A DNA stretch of 64,000 bases from assembly GCA_040219275.1 (NCBI GenBank), contig JAVJSU010000041.1, positions 110,366-174,365 on the forward strand. Reading direction: 5' to 3'. The notes beneath the pieces are model-generated. The model did no database searches, had not been told where the DNA came from, and was given only the letters and a program-made list of their open reading frames with translations. The translations under genes and the position numbers were made by a program. The stretch is from JAVJSU01 sp040219275 (GTDB lineage: Bacteria; Chloroflexota; Anaerolineae; Aggregatilineales; Phototrophicaceae). Below are positions 34,760 through 42,345 of this stretch, piece by piece (within the stretch, counting starts at the first letter, position 1; every line of letters starts with the position of its first letter).

Positions 34760-35118
34760 ACGGGTGCTCGTCCTGCGGTTACATCCTGAAGGCGGAAAAG
34801 CATATTGTATCACATCCATGCAGGTGTGCGGATGAGTGGGTGGTGTCCGTTTGCAATGCAATATTTTGGCAACGGAGAATTCTTGAGCAAGCCCTCACCC
34901 CCTAAATCCCCCTCTCCCACAAGGGCTAGAGGGGGACTTCAAAAGCTCCCCTTCTCCACTAGCATTGGGCGGGGGGATAGAGGGAAACTGCCAATAATCT
35001 GAAATACACTCGTCATGACCGTGTGCATCCCAGAATTGGTCTTATTTCATGCCCACATTTGGCGTGCTTTTTGCTATACTCTGCTGACAAAAAATCAATC
35101 AAGAAAGGCAGTCATTTA
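34760..35118. other. Intergenic region with CCCCCTAAATCCCCC-type repeat
   Basis: Positions 34888-34990 hold CACCCCCTAAATCCCCCTCT, then AGAGGGGGACTTCAAAAGCT and a G-rich arm GGGCGGGGGGATAGAGGG. This resembles the repeat inside the YfhO-like gene (17637). The remainder holds promoter DNA for the dtxR-like and ThuA-like genes; no gene is visible. Confidence 0.6.
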
Positions 35119-35853
35119 GTGAGCGATCTTAATATCACAGTCTGGAACGAATTCCGCCACGAAAAGCACAACCCGAAAGTCATCAGCGTTTATCCCGATG
35201 GCATTCATAGCGTCGTCGCGGACGGTCTACGCGAACACGGGTTTGATAACGTCCGCACGGCGACACTTGATGAACCGGAACATGGCTTGACCGATGAGGT
35301 GCTGGCAAACACGGATGTCATGACATGGTGGGGACACATGGCGCACGGCGACGTGGATGATGCCATCGTGGACAAAGTGCATCAGCGCGTGCTGGAAGGC
35401 ATGGGGCTGATCGTGTTGCATTCGGGGCATTTCTCCAAGATTTTCAAGAAATTGATGGGGACGAGTTGCGACCTGAAATGGCGTGAAGCGGGCGAAAAAG
35501 AACGCCTGTGGGTGATCGAGCCGTCGCATCCCATCGCGGAGGGCTTAGGCGAATACATCGAACTGGAACACGCGGAAATGTATGGCGAACGTTTCGACAT
35601 CCCCGCGCCGGAAACGCTGGTATTCTCTAGCTGGTTTCAGGGTGGAGAGATTTTCCGCAGTGGTTGTTGCTATACACGGGGCAAAGGGCGGGTGTTTTAC
35701 TTCCGTCCGGGACATGAAACCTACCCGATTTACTTTAATCCAGAAATTCGCCGTGTGATTGCCAATGCGGTGCGCTGGACAGCCCAACCCCGCACCGCGC
35801 CGACGGTCTTCGGCAATGCTAAACCGCTCGAAGTTTTACCCGACGCGGAATAA
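35119..35853 (+). CDS. ThuA-like domain protein
   Basis: 244 residues of the ThuA/glutamine-amidotransferase-like fold: NPKVISVYPDGIHSVVADGL, TDEVLANTDVMTWWGHMAHG, GMGLIVLHSGHFSKIFKKLM, and GRVFYFRPGHETYPIYFNPE, then VRWTAQP. ThuA proteins are linked to trehalose and other sugar utilisation in several bacteria. The class I amidotransferase Cys is not evident. The GTG at 35119 with AAAGG upstream is the likely start; the longer frame reads through non-coding-like sequence. A Gfo/Idh/MocA dehydrogenase gene follows by 219 bp, and ThuA with such dehydrogenases is a common sugar-catabolism pairing. Confidence 0.87.
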   Translation: MSDLNITVWNEFRHEKHNPKVISVYPDGIHSVVADGLREHGFDNVRTATLDEPEHGLTDEVLANTDVMTWWGHMAHGDVDDAIVDKVHQRVLEGMGLIVLHSGHFSKIFKKLMGTSCDLKWREAGEKERLWVIEPSHPIAEGLGEYIELEHAEMYGERFDIPAPETLVFSSWFQGGEIFRSGCCYTRGKGRVFYFRPGHETYPIYFNPEIRRVIANAVRWTAQPRTAPTVFGNAKPLEVLPDAE

Positions 35854-35978
35854 AGTGACAAAGCGGTAAGCACGAAGATTGAATCATGTGCTTAAATCGT
35901 GAATGGTCATGCAATCAAAAGCTAGTCAGCGGATCAGTTAGTCAGTATTCTAGTCGCTTGCATCAGGCGAATCGTATA

Positions 35979-36007
35979 AGCTGAAATACTGACACGCTGA
36001 AATGCTA
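35979..36007 (-). repeat. Short array of CAGNNTTT-type octamers
   Basis: On the minus strand, units such as CAGCGTGT, CAGTATTT and CAGC run in phase at 8-bp spacing. They match the larger array at 38090-38205. They sit just before the Gfo/Idh/MocA gene. Confidence 0.5.
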
Positions 36008-36072
36008 ATCGGTCTAAGTTTTCAGCACGTTATTTGTGCAATGAATGTCTGCTTTCGCGTAAGGTAAATATT

Positions 36073-37092
36073 ATGACGCTCAAAATTCTTCTGGTGGGCT
36101 GTGGCGGGATGAGCAAAAAATGGCTGGAGGTCGCCCAAGAGATTGACGATGTGGCGCTGGTCGGTTTTGTGGATATTCGCCTTGAAGCCGCAGAAGAACG
36201 GGCGCGTGAATTTGGCGTAGAGGGCGCGGTGGTTGATACGGATCTCGAACGCGCCCTCGCCACCGCACAGCCGGATATTGTCTTCGATTGTAGTATTCCC
36301 GAAGCGCATTATCCGGTGACACTGGCGGCACTCGCGCACGGTTGCCATGTGCTCGGAGAAAAGCCACTGGCGGATACCCTTGACCATGCGCGGGAAATGG
36401 TCGCGGCGGCGCAATCGGCGGGTAAGCTCTACGCCGTGATGCAGAATCGCCGTTATGATCGCCACCTTCTGCGCCTAAAAACACTTATCAACGCGGGTAA
36501 ACTGGGCACATTGACGACCATCAACAGCGACTTTTACATCGGCGCACATTTCGGCGGATTTCGGGATGTGATGCCGCATGTGCTCCTACTGGATATGGCG
36601 ATTCATACGCTGGATGTGGCGCGGTATATCAGCAATGCCGACCCCGTTTCCGTTTATTGTAAGGAATGGAATCCGGCAGGCTCATGGTATGCGCGGGATG
36701 CGTCCGCGATTGCCATTTTTGAGATGAGCAACGGGCTGGTGTATACCTATCGTGGGAGTTGGTGCGCGGAAGGCTTGCCGACCACTTGGGAAGCGGATTG
36801 GCGCATCATCGGCACGCAGGGCACGGCAACATGGGACGGGGCGGACGGGTTGGCGGCGCAGATCGTTCTCAAAGCGGATGGATTCTTTTCAACAGTAACC
36901 GATCAAGAATTCCCGATGGTCAAAGCACGCTATCCTGAAGGACACGCTGGCGTAATTCATGAATTTATAACGTGTGTGCAAACGGGTGAAGTTCCGCAGA
37001 CCATCTGTGTGGATAACATTAAATCGTTGGCGATGGTCTTCGCGGCGATAGAGAGTGCAGAGCGCGGCGTGCCTGTGGATGTGGTCTGGTAA
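36073..37092 (+). CDS. Gfo/Idh/MocA-family oxidoreductase
   Basis: 339 residues with the NAD(P)-binding N-terminus (ILLVGCGGMSKKWLEVAQEI, VGFVDIRLEAAEERAREFG), the substrate-side motif HVLGEKPLADTLDHAREMV containing the conserved EKP lysine, and the C-terminal alpha/beta domain with RDVMPHVLLLDMAIHTLDVAR, whose Asp-xxx-His pair fits the family's catalytic dyad. The enzymes oxidise sugars or inositols using NAD(P). The substrate is unknown. The start at 36073 has AAGG upstream; the 13-codon extension does not. With the ThuA-like gene upstream it suggests sugar processing. Confidence 0.9.
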   Translation: MTLKILLVGCGGMSKKWLEVAQEIDDVALVGFVDIRLEAAEERAREFGVEGAVVDTDLERALATAQPDIVFDCSIPEAHYPVTLAALAHGCHVLGEKPLADTLDHAREMVAAAQSAGKLYAVMQNRRYDRHLLRLKTLINAGKLGTLTTINSDFYIGAHFGGFRDVMPHVLLLDMAIHTLDVARYISNADPVSVYCKEWNPAGSWYARDASAIAIFEMSNGLVYTYRGSWCAEGLPTTWEADWRIIGTQGTATWDGADGLAAQIVLKADGFFSTVTDQEFPMVKARYPEGHAGVIHEFITCVQTGEVPQTICVDNIKSLAMVFAAIESAERGVPVDVVW

Positions 37093-37094
37093 AT

Positions 37095-37892
37095 TTAGCC
37101 CGCTTTTTCCTCAACTTTAGCGATCTCAGCAGATGTTTCCGGTGTAGTCTCGCTGGATACTGGCTCGGTTTCTACGGTTATCGCCTCCACATTAGACGAA
37201 TCTGTGCGATCTGTCGTATCGATTTTTTTAGCGGACTCATCTTCAGAGTCATCAGACTCAACCACAGACTCCACAACTGCTGGATCAGCCTTTGCTGTTT
37301 CTTCTTCGGTTACGTCATCTATGATGTCCGCTTCGTCAGCGGGAATGGCGTTTGTCTCAACCGTGTCTGCTTTGTGCGGGTCAATTTCCGGCGCAGGGTC
37401 TGGTTCTATTACGGCGGATGTGATGGTCGGTGCTGAGTCTTCCGGTGTCGCTTCTGCTTCTGCGGGTGCTATGACGACGGGTTCGGTTTCGCCGGTGATG
37501 AGCACTTCAATGTCTCTGTCCGGCGCGTTTAACACCATGTCGATGGTTTCTTTGAGTTGCTTGGGCAAAAACGGCTTGGTCATGATGTGATTCGCCAATT
37601 CCATTTCCGGCATTTGTCCGGCGATGTGGTTGGCGGTAATCACAAGGATTTTTTGTGTGTGCAGTTTCAGCTTACCGCGCAGATACTTGAGCACATACAC
37701 TCCGTTTTTCTCCGGCAAGTTAATGTCGAGCATCAGCAAATCAGGTCGCGGTTTATCCGGCGCGTCAAAGTAATCCAACACTTCTTGCCCGTTTTGAAGC
37801 ACTTCAACCTTAAAATCATAGGCTTCCAGAATATCGACATAGAGTTCACGGGTCGATACATTATCTTCTACTACGAGAATGTGATGGGTCAC
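37095..37892 (-). CDS. Response regulator receiver protein with long acidic tail
   Basis: 265 residues. Positions 1-125 form a CheY-like receiver: VVEDN acidic pair, Asp56 in LLMLDINLPE, Thr/Ala in VITANH, and Lys106 in MTKPFLPKQL. The remaining 140 residues have low complexity, rich in Glu, Asp, Thr, Val, Ala and Pro, with no recognised fold and strong negative charge. There is no DNA-binding or enzymatic output, so signalling must pass through protein interaction, and the tail may bind or insulate. No kinase is adjacent; the orphan PAS kinase at 27322 is one candidate partner. The stop codon is 2 bp from that of the convergent oxidoreductase gene. Confidence 0.87.
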   Translation of the reverse strand: MTHHILVVEDNVSTRELYVDILEAYDFKVEVLQNGQEVLDYFDAPDKPRPDLLMLDINLPEKNGVYVLKYLRGKLKLHTQKILVITANHIAGQMPEMELANHIMTKPFLPKQLKETIDMVLNAPDRDIEVLITGETEPVVIAPAEAEATPEDSAPTITSAVIEPDPAPEIDPHKADTVETNAIPADEADIIDDVTEEETAKADPAVVESVVESDDSEDESAKKIDTTDRTDSSNVEAITVETEPVSSETTPETSAEIAKVEEKAG

Positions 37893-38089
37893 GGGTCGTC
37901 CTTTTAAAACTTGTTTGACCGTTCGTAAATCAATTATCTCACTATGTAATATCTTACACCATGATTTTTCATAAATTATTGGGAAATAGTTTGTTAATCG
38001 TTATAGAGAAGTTGATTAGGATGTGATGTTATGCAAAAATAATCAATCAGGATATTTGATGTGTAAGCAGTAAACGACGGTAAGTAAAT

Positions 38090-38205
38090 CAGCACTTCAG
38101 TATTTCAGTAATTCAGCGTTTCAGTAATTCAGTGTTTCAGTAATTCAGTATTTCAGCGTTTCAGTGTTTCAGCGTTTCGGCGTTTCGGCGTTTCGGCGTT
38201 TCAGC
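38090..38205 (+). repeat. Tandem array of 8-bp CAGNNNTT units upstream of acs
   Basis: Fourteen exact-period 8-bp units: CAGCACTT, CAGTATTT, CAGTAATT, CAGCGTTT, CAGTAATT, CAGTGTTT and so on, ending with three CGGCGTTT copies. An 8-bp period cannot keep a reading frame, so it is non-coding. It lies about 200 bp before the acs start. No gene is visible in 37893-38411. Confidence 0.9.
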
Positions 38206-38411
38206 AAAAACATGTATTGCATGTTGGCAGTTTGTGCTTTCTGACATACTGATTAACTGACCAACTGACTTAGTCATGGTTGAGCGTCTACTTCATGCCC
38301 GGCATTCTGCGTCACGTCAGTTAACAATCCAATTGGTTTGGCATTTATGAGGGAGCATTTTATAATCGCAAGTAAGAAAGTTAAGATTGCCACAAATTAG
38401 GAGTTCTTTAA

Positions 38412-40316
38412 ATGAGTGATGAATTCAAAACTGTTACGGATGAGTGGTATTATCCCGCTGAAGACATTGTTAAAAATGCCAATGTGCCGGATTACGATGC
38501 TGTTTATAAAGAGGCAATGGACAATCCCGAAGCCTTCTGGGCAAAACGTGCGGAAACGCTCGACTGGTATCAAAAATGGGATACCGTCCTTGATGATAGC
38601 AACGCCCCGTTTTATAAATGGTTCACCGGCGCGAAGACCAATGTCATCCTCAACGCCATTGACCGCCACACCAAAACATGGCGCAAAAATAAATTAGCCA
38701 TCATCTGGGAAGGTGAACCGGGCGATAAAGTCACCATGTCTTACTGGCGATTGAGTCAGGAAGTCAGCAAATTCGCCAATGTGCTCAAGAGTATGGGCGT
38801 AAAAAAGGGGGATCGCGTCACGATTTACATGGGGCGCATCCCCGAAATCGTGATTGCCATGCTTGCCTGTGCGAAAATCGGTGCGCCGCATAGCGTGATT
38901 TACGGCGGGTTCAGCGAGCAAGCCATCGCGGATCGCATCGAAGACGCACAAAGCCGTGTGCTAATTACGTGTGACGGCTCATGGTTGCGCGGCAAAATTA
39001 TCCCGCTGAAAGATACCGTTGACCAGGCGATTGAACGCTCGCCAGTCGTGGAGCATGTGATCGTCGTGAAGCGCACCAATAACGAAGTCGCCATGCAACA
39101 GGGGCGCGATTACTGGTATCACGAGTTGATGTCCCTGCCCATCGCCAGCCCGCGCTGTGAAACCGAGCAGATGGACGCGGAAGACCCGCTGTTCATCCTC
39201 TATACCTCCGGCACAACCGGCAAACCGAAAGGCATTTTGCATACGCACGGTGGCTATCAGGTCTATACCTCAACGACCCTTAGCTGGGTGTTCGACATTA
39301 AAGACGATGATCGTTGGTGGTGCGCGGCAGACCCCGGCTGGATCACCGGACACAGCTATATCGTCTATGCCCCGCTGATTCTGGGCGCGACGAGCATTAT
39401 CTATGAAGGTGCACCGACTTTTCCCTATCCAGATCGCTGGTGGCGCGTGGTCGAAGAGTACGGCGTGACCATCCTCTACACCGCACCGACTGCTATTCGC
39501 GGGTTGATGCGCTTCGGGAATGCGTGGCCCAATCGTCACGATCTCAGCAGTTTGCGCTTGCTCGGTAGTGTCGGCGAGCCGATCAATCCAGAGGCGTGGA
39601 AATGGTATCACACGGTCATCGGTAAGGAGAAATGCCCCATCATGGATACATGGTGGCAGACAGAAACGGGCGGCTTCATGATTACGCCGTTGCCGTCTGT
39701 GGGACTCAAACCCGGTAGCGCCACCCGTCCGTTCCCCGGTATTGAAGTCGATGTGGTGGACGACGATGGTAATTCCTGCGCGGCGAACGAAGATGGCAAA
39801 CTGGTTATCAAAACGCCATGGCCCAGTATGCTCCGTACTGTGTTTGGCGACGATCAGCGTTATCTCGATCAATACTGGACGGCTTACGAGAAACAGGGCT
39901 GGTATCTGGCGGGGGATTCCGCACGCAAGGACGAAGACGGCTATATCTGGGTAATCGGGCGCATCGACGATGTGATTAAGGTCAGCGGCTATCGACTCGG
40001 CACGGCAGAAATCGAATCCGGTCTGGTCAGTCATCCGGCAGTGGCAGAAGCGGCGGTCATCGGTGTGCCGGATGAGGTGCGTGGCAGTGTGATTTACGCC
40101 TATTGCATCCTCGTGACGGGACAATCACCGAGCGACGATCTGGAAAAAGCCCTCAAGGAGCATGTGCGCCACGAAGTTGGTCCGATTGCCATGCCGTCGC
40201 AGATCGAATTTGTGGACAAGCTACCCAAGACGCGCAGTGGCAAGATTATGCGCCGTGTGCTCAAAGCCCGCGCTCAGGGTCTGCCCGAAGGTGACCTGAG
40301 TACGCTGGAAGATTAG
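38412..40316 (+). CDS. acs: Acetyl-CoA synthetase (AMP-forming)
   Basis: 634 residues of the ANL superfamily, acyl-CoA synthetase type. Motifs: YTSGTTGKPKGILHTHGGY (P-loop-like A3), CAADPGWITGHSYIVYAPL, MDTWWQTETGGF (A5), YLAGDSARKDEDGYIWVIGR (A7/A8), DDVIKVSGYRLGTAEIE, and the catalytic lysine Lys611 in PKTRSGKIMRR (A10). It converts acetate, ATP and CoA to acetyl-CoA. The usual VSGHRLGTAE reads VSGYRLGTAE, a mild variation. Propionate-type specificity cannot be excluded. AGGAG precedes the ATG. The malic enzyme fusion at 42346 shares the acetyl-CoA/C4 node. Lys611 is a likely acetylation control site by family precedent. Confidence 0.93.
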   Translation: MSDEFKTVTDEWYYPAEDIVKNANVPDYDAVYKEAMDNPEAFWAKRAETLDWYQKWDTVLDDSNAPFYKWFTGAKTNVILNAIDRHTKTWRKNKLAIIWEGEPGDKVTMSYWRLSQEVSKFANVLKSMGVKKGDRVTIYMGRIPEIVIAMLACAKIGAPHSVIYGGFSEQAIADRIEDAQSRVLITCDGSWLRGKIIPLKDTVDQAIERSPVVEHVIVVKRTNNEVAMQQGRDYWYHELMSLPIASPRCETEQMDAEDPLFILYTSGTTGKPKGILHTHGGYQVYTSTTLSWVFDIKDDDRWWCAADPGWITGHSYIVYAPLILGATSIIYEGAPTFPYPDRWWRVVEEYGVTILYTAPTAIRGLMRFGNAWPNRHDLSSLRLLGSVGEPINPEAWKWYHTVIGKEKCPIMDTWWQTETGGFMITPLPSVGLKPGSATRPFPGIEVDVVDDDGNSCAANEDGKLVIKTPWPSMLRTVFGDDQRYLDQYWTAYEKQGWYLAGDSARKDEDGYIWVIGRIDDVIKVSGYRLGTAEIESGLVSHPAVAEAAVIGVPDEVRGSVIYAYCILVTGQSPSDDLEKALKEHVRHEVGPIAMPSQIEFVDKLPKTRSGKIMRRVLKARAQGLPEGDLSTLED

Positions 40317-40353
40317 GGGTAGATATTGGATTTTAGACGCTAGATATTAGATG

Positions 40354-40385
40354 AGGGCGAGCCAATGTGCTCGTCCTTATTTTTG
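40354..40385 (+). terminator. Rho-independent terminator after acs
   Basis: AGGGCGAGC (40354-40362) pairs with GCTCGTCCT (40369-40377), including one G-T pair, around a 6-nt loop, followed by TATTTTTG. Confidence 0.75.
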
Positions 40386-40435
40386 CGGAATATACTGGAA
40401 CGACGTGTACTTTACTCAAAGCCTTGGAGCATAAA

Positions 40436-40906
40436 ATGCGCCGTCTGAACTTTGAATTGGGTCAAACGCTTTTTCTATATATCTTTTTCAGCATATTTAT
40501 CGGCGGTCCCTGTTCGATTTTTTCGCCTATATTGGCAATCCACTCTACTGGATTAAAGCAGGTTTTCGCACTGGTATTTGCCTTCTCACCATTCATCCTA
40601 GGAATACTCTTTTTCGGTTATCACATGATTGCACAACGATATCATCCGTTTATACCCACTGTAATTGGCGTGATCGCTTCGCCGATTTTGCTCTTTTCTG
40701 TGGCGATGCTTTACGGGTCGATTATCGATACACGCCTCATAATTGCGGGTGAAATGGAGAATTATGCTTCAGGTGCGGCTTTTTTAGGTGTTGATGTGGG
40801 TGTTTGGCTGGCAGGCATATCTGGCGGAGTTATCGTCCTATGTGCCGTTTATTACTTTCGTTGGCAAACTTTTTCAACGAATGCAGAAACAGGTGAATCG
40901 GCATGA
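40436..40906 (+). CDS. Four-helix membrane protein, unknown function
   Basis: About 156 residues with four predicted membrane helices: LFLYIFFSIFIGG, VFALVFAFSPFILGILFFGY, VIGVIASPILLFSVAMLYG and VGVWLAGISGGVIVLCAVYY. The tail FRWQTFSTNAETGESA is short and polar. No family is recognised. The start at 40436 has GGAG 8 nt upstream; the longer frame begins inside the acs terminator region. The propeller gene begins 94 bp downstream on the same strand, so the two envelope proteins may be co-expressed. Confidence 0.65.
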   Translation: MRRLNFELGQTLFLYIFFSIFIGGPCSIFSPILAIHSTGLKQVFALVFAFSPFILGILFFGYHMIAQRYHPFIPTVIGVIASPILLFSVAMLYGSIIDTRLIIAGEMENYASGAAFLGVDVGVWLAGISGGVIVLCAVYYFRWQTFSTNAETGESA

Positions 40907-41000
40907 GTCTCCCGCTTTAAACCCGTGCGAGAACCACCCCTCCCCACAGAAAGCCGTTATAATACAGCCTCTCTGCCAGGCAAATATTGTAGGATGCAAC

Positions 41001-42098
41001 GTGATACGCGGATTGCTCACACGCCTGACCCTTTTGCTAACGACTGGATTCGTCGCCCTTATCGCAATCATGCCCTTCCTCGCGCCGAGCACGCAGATAT
41101 TCGCTTATAGCGACGATGATCTGTGGGTTCATGATGTTCGCCATCACATCAGCCACCGCATTGGCACTGACCTGCTCGGCTTTAACGCCTGGACATGGTC
41201 GCCGGACGGGACAAAAATTGGCGTGCTGGTGACCCGTGATGGCATCCCCATGTTTCAGATTATCGACTTGCAAGGGGGCGAAATGCGCTGGCTCACAGTG
41301 CGGGCGGGGCAATTTCCAGTATGGTCACCGGACGGGGCGCATATCGTCTATGCGGCGACGGATGCGGAAGGTATTTATATCGTGAATATCGCGGATGGGT
41401 CGCTGATGCGTCATGCCGTCGGGGTGCTGGCGCGTGAGATTGTCTGGTTGCCGGATAGTCGTGGATTAGTGCTCACGGGCTGGTCATTGACGCAAGAACG
41501 CAACGTCAACCCGAATGCCTATCTCATCCAATTAGGCGACCCGACATTGCGTTTTTTGTATGAAGGCGTTCAGCGCACCCGAATCTCACCGGATGGGTCG
41601 CGTCTGGCGCTGGTCTCGTCCCGCCGTAATGCGCTGGAAATCCTGTCGCTCGAAAACACCGATGATCCATCGCTCGAATTGGCGCGGAGTAACGGCTCGG
41701 TGCGACATTTAATCTGGTCGCCGGATAATCGCCAACTGATTTACGAGGTGGCTTTCACCAATTTGTCGTCCCTGCTGGTGGTGGATATTGCGGACGGTCT
41801 GGCGCGAACGCTCGTCAATGATGTGTCGGAGTATGCCTCGTATGCGGCGTGGTCACCGGATGGGCAGAAATTCGCCTTTTATTCACAGCTAGAAAGCGGA
41901 GAAACCCAACTGACTATCCAGAACAACACGCTGACGCGCAACGTACCGGTGTCGCTGTCCACCGGATTTACATGGTCGCCGGATAGCCGATTTCTGCTCG
42001 TCAGCACGAGTACCCGCTTCATCATTGTGGATGCGATTAACGGCGATGTCGAAACCATCCCGGCGCGCTCCAACCATCTCCCCATGTGGCAACCGTAG
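41001..42098 (+). CDS. Membrane-anchored or secreted TolB-like beta-propeller protein (365 aa)
   Basis: The N-terminus (RGLLTRLTLLLTTGFVALIA, then IMPFLAPSTQIFAYSDD) is a signal peptide or signal anchor. Six TolB/PD40 blades follow: WTWSPDGTKIGVLVT, VWSPDGAHIVYAAT, VWLPDSRGLVLTG, ISPDGSRLALVSS, LIWSPDNRQLIYEV, AAWSPDGQKFAFYS, TWSPDSRFLLVSTS. No enzyme motif is seen. The GTG at 41001 has AGGA 6 nt upstream and places the hydrophobic stretch at the N-terminus; the longer frame from 40788 overlaps the previous gene and is unlikely. Similar in plan to the product at 25088. Confidence 0.8.
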   Translation: MIRGLLTRLTLLLTTGFVALIAIMPFLAPSTQIFAYSDDDLWVHDVRHHISHRIGTDLLGFNAWTWSPDGTKIGVLVTRDGIPMFQIIDLQGGEMRWLTVRAGQFPVWSPDGAHIVYAATDAEGIYIVNIADGSLMRHAVGVLAREIVWLPDSRGLVLTGWSLTQERNVNPNAYLIQLGDPTLRFLYEGVQRTRISPDGSRLALVSSRRNALEILSLENTDDPSLELARSNGSVRHLIWSPDNRQLIYEVAFTNLSSLLVVDIADGLARTLVNDVSEYASYAAWSPDGQKFAFYSQLESGETQLTIQNNTLTRNVPVSLSTGFTWSPDSRFLLVSTSTRFIIVDAINGDVETIPARSNHLPMWQP

Positions 42099-42144
42099 AA
42101 AGATTTTGGCGAAGAATTTCGAAAAGGTTTAGAGAAAGAATTTC

Positions 42145-42226
42145 ACCACAGAGCCACAGGGAACACAGAGAATTAGAGAAAAATTCCTCTGCGTTTCTCT
42201 ACGCTCCCTGCGTCTTTGCGTTATTC
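42145..42226. repeat. CACAGAG/CTCTGCG inverted repeat pair
   Basis: CCACAGAGCCACAGGGAACA on one side faces CTCTGCGTTTCTCTACGCTC then CCTGCGTCTTTGCGTTATTC on the other. It is a diverged relative of the CTCTGCGTT module at 1303, 20367 and 32725, here with a partial inverted partner. Confidence 0.55.
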
Positions 42227-42273
42227 ATTTTCTTGTTCTATTCGCTAAAACGTTTGGCGGTTTACCTTTAGCC

Positions 42274-42318
42274 AAAAAAAACAGGCTATCTCCGCTGAAA
42301 ATCAGTGAAAATAGCCTG
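42274..42318 (-). terminator. Rho-independent terminator after maeB (minus strand)
   Basis: On the minus strand CAGGCTAT pairs with ATAGCCTG, with a smaller CTGA/TCAG stem inside the loop, followed by a run of eight T. Confidence 0.8.
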
Positions 42319-42345
42319 CATTGAAGTTCGGATTATGGCGTTCTG

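Noticed and set aside
38090..38205. Considered as a CRISPR array
   Set aside because: The units are 8 bp and contiguous with no spacers, and no cas gene is present. It is a simple tandem repeat.
39270..40124. Minus-strand open frame of 284 codons antisense to acs
   Set aside because: No recognisable domain, and it lies wholly within the certain acs gene on the other strand.
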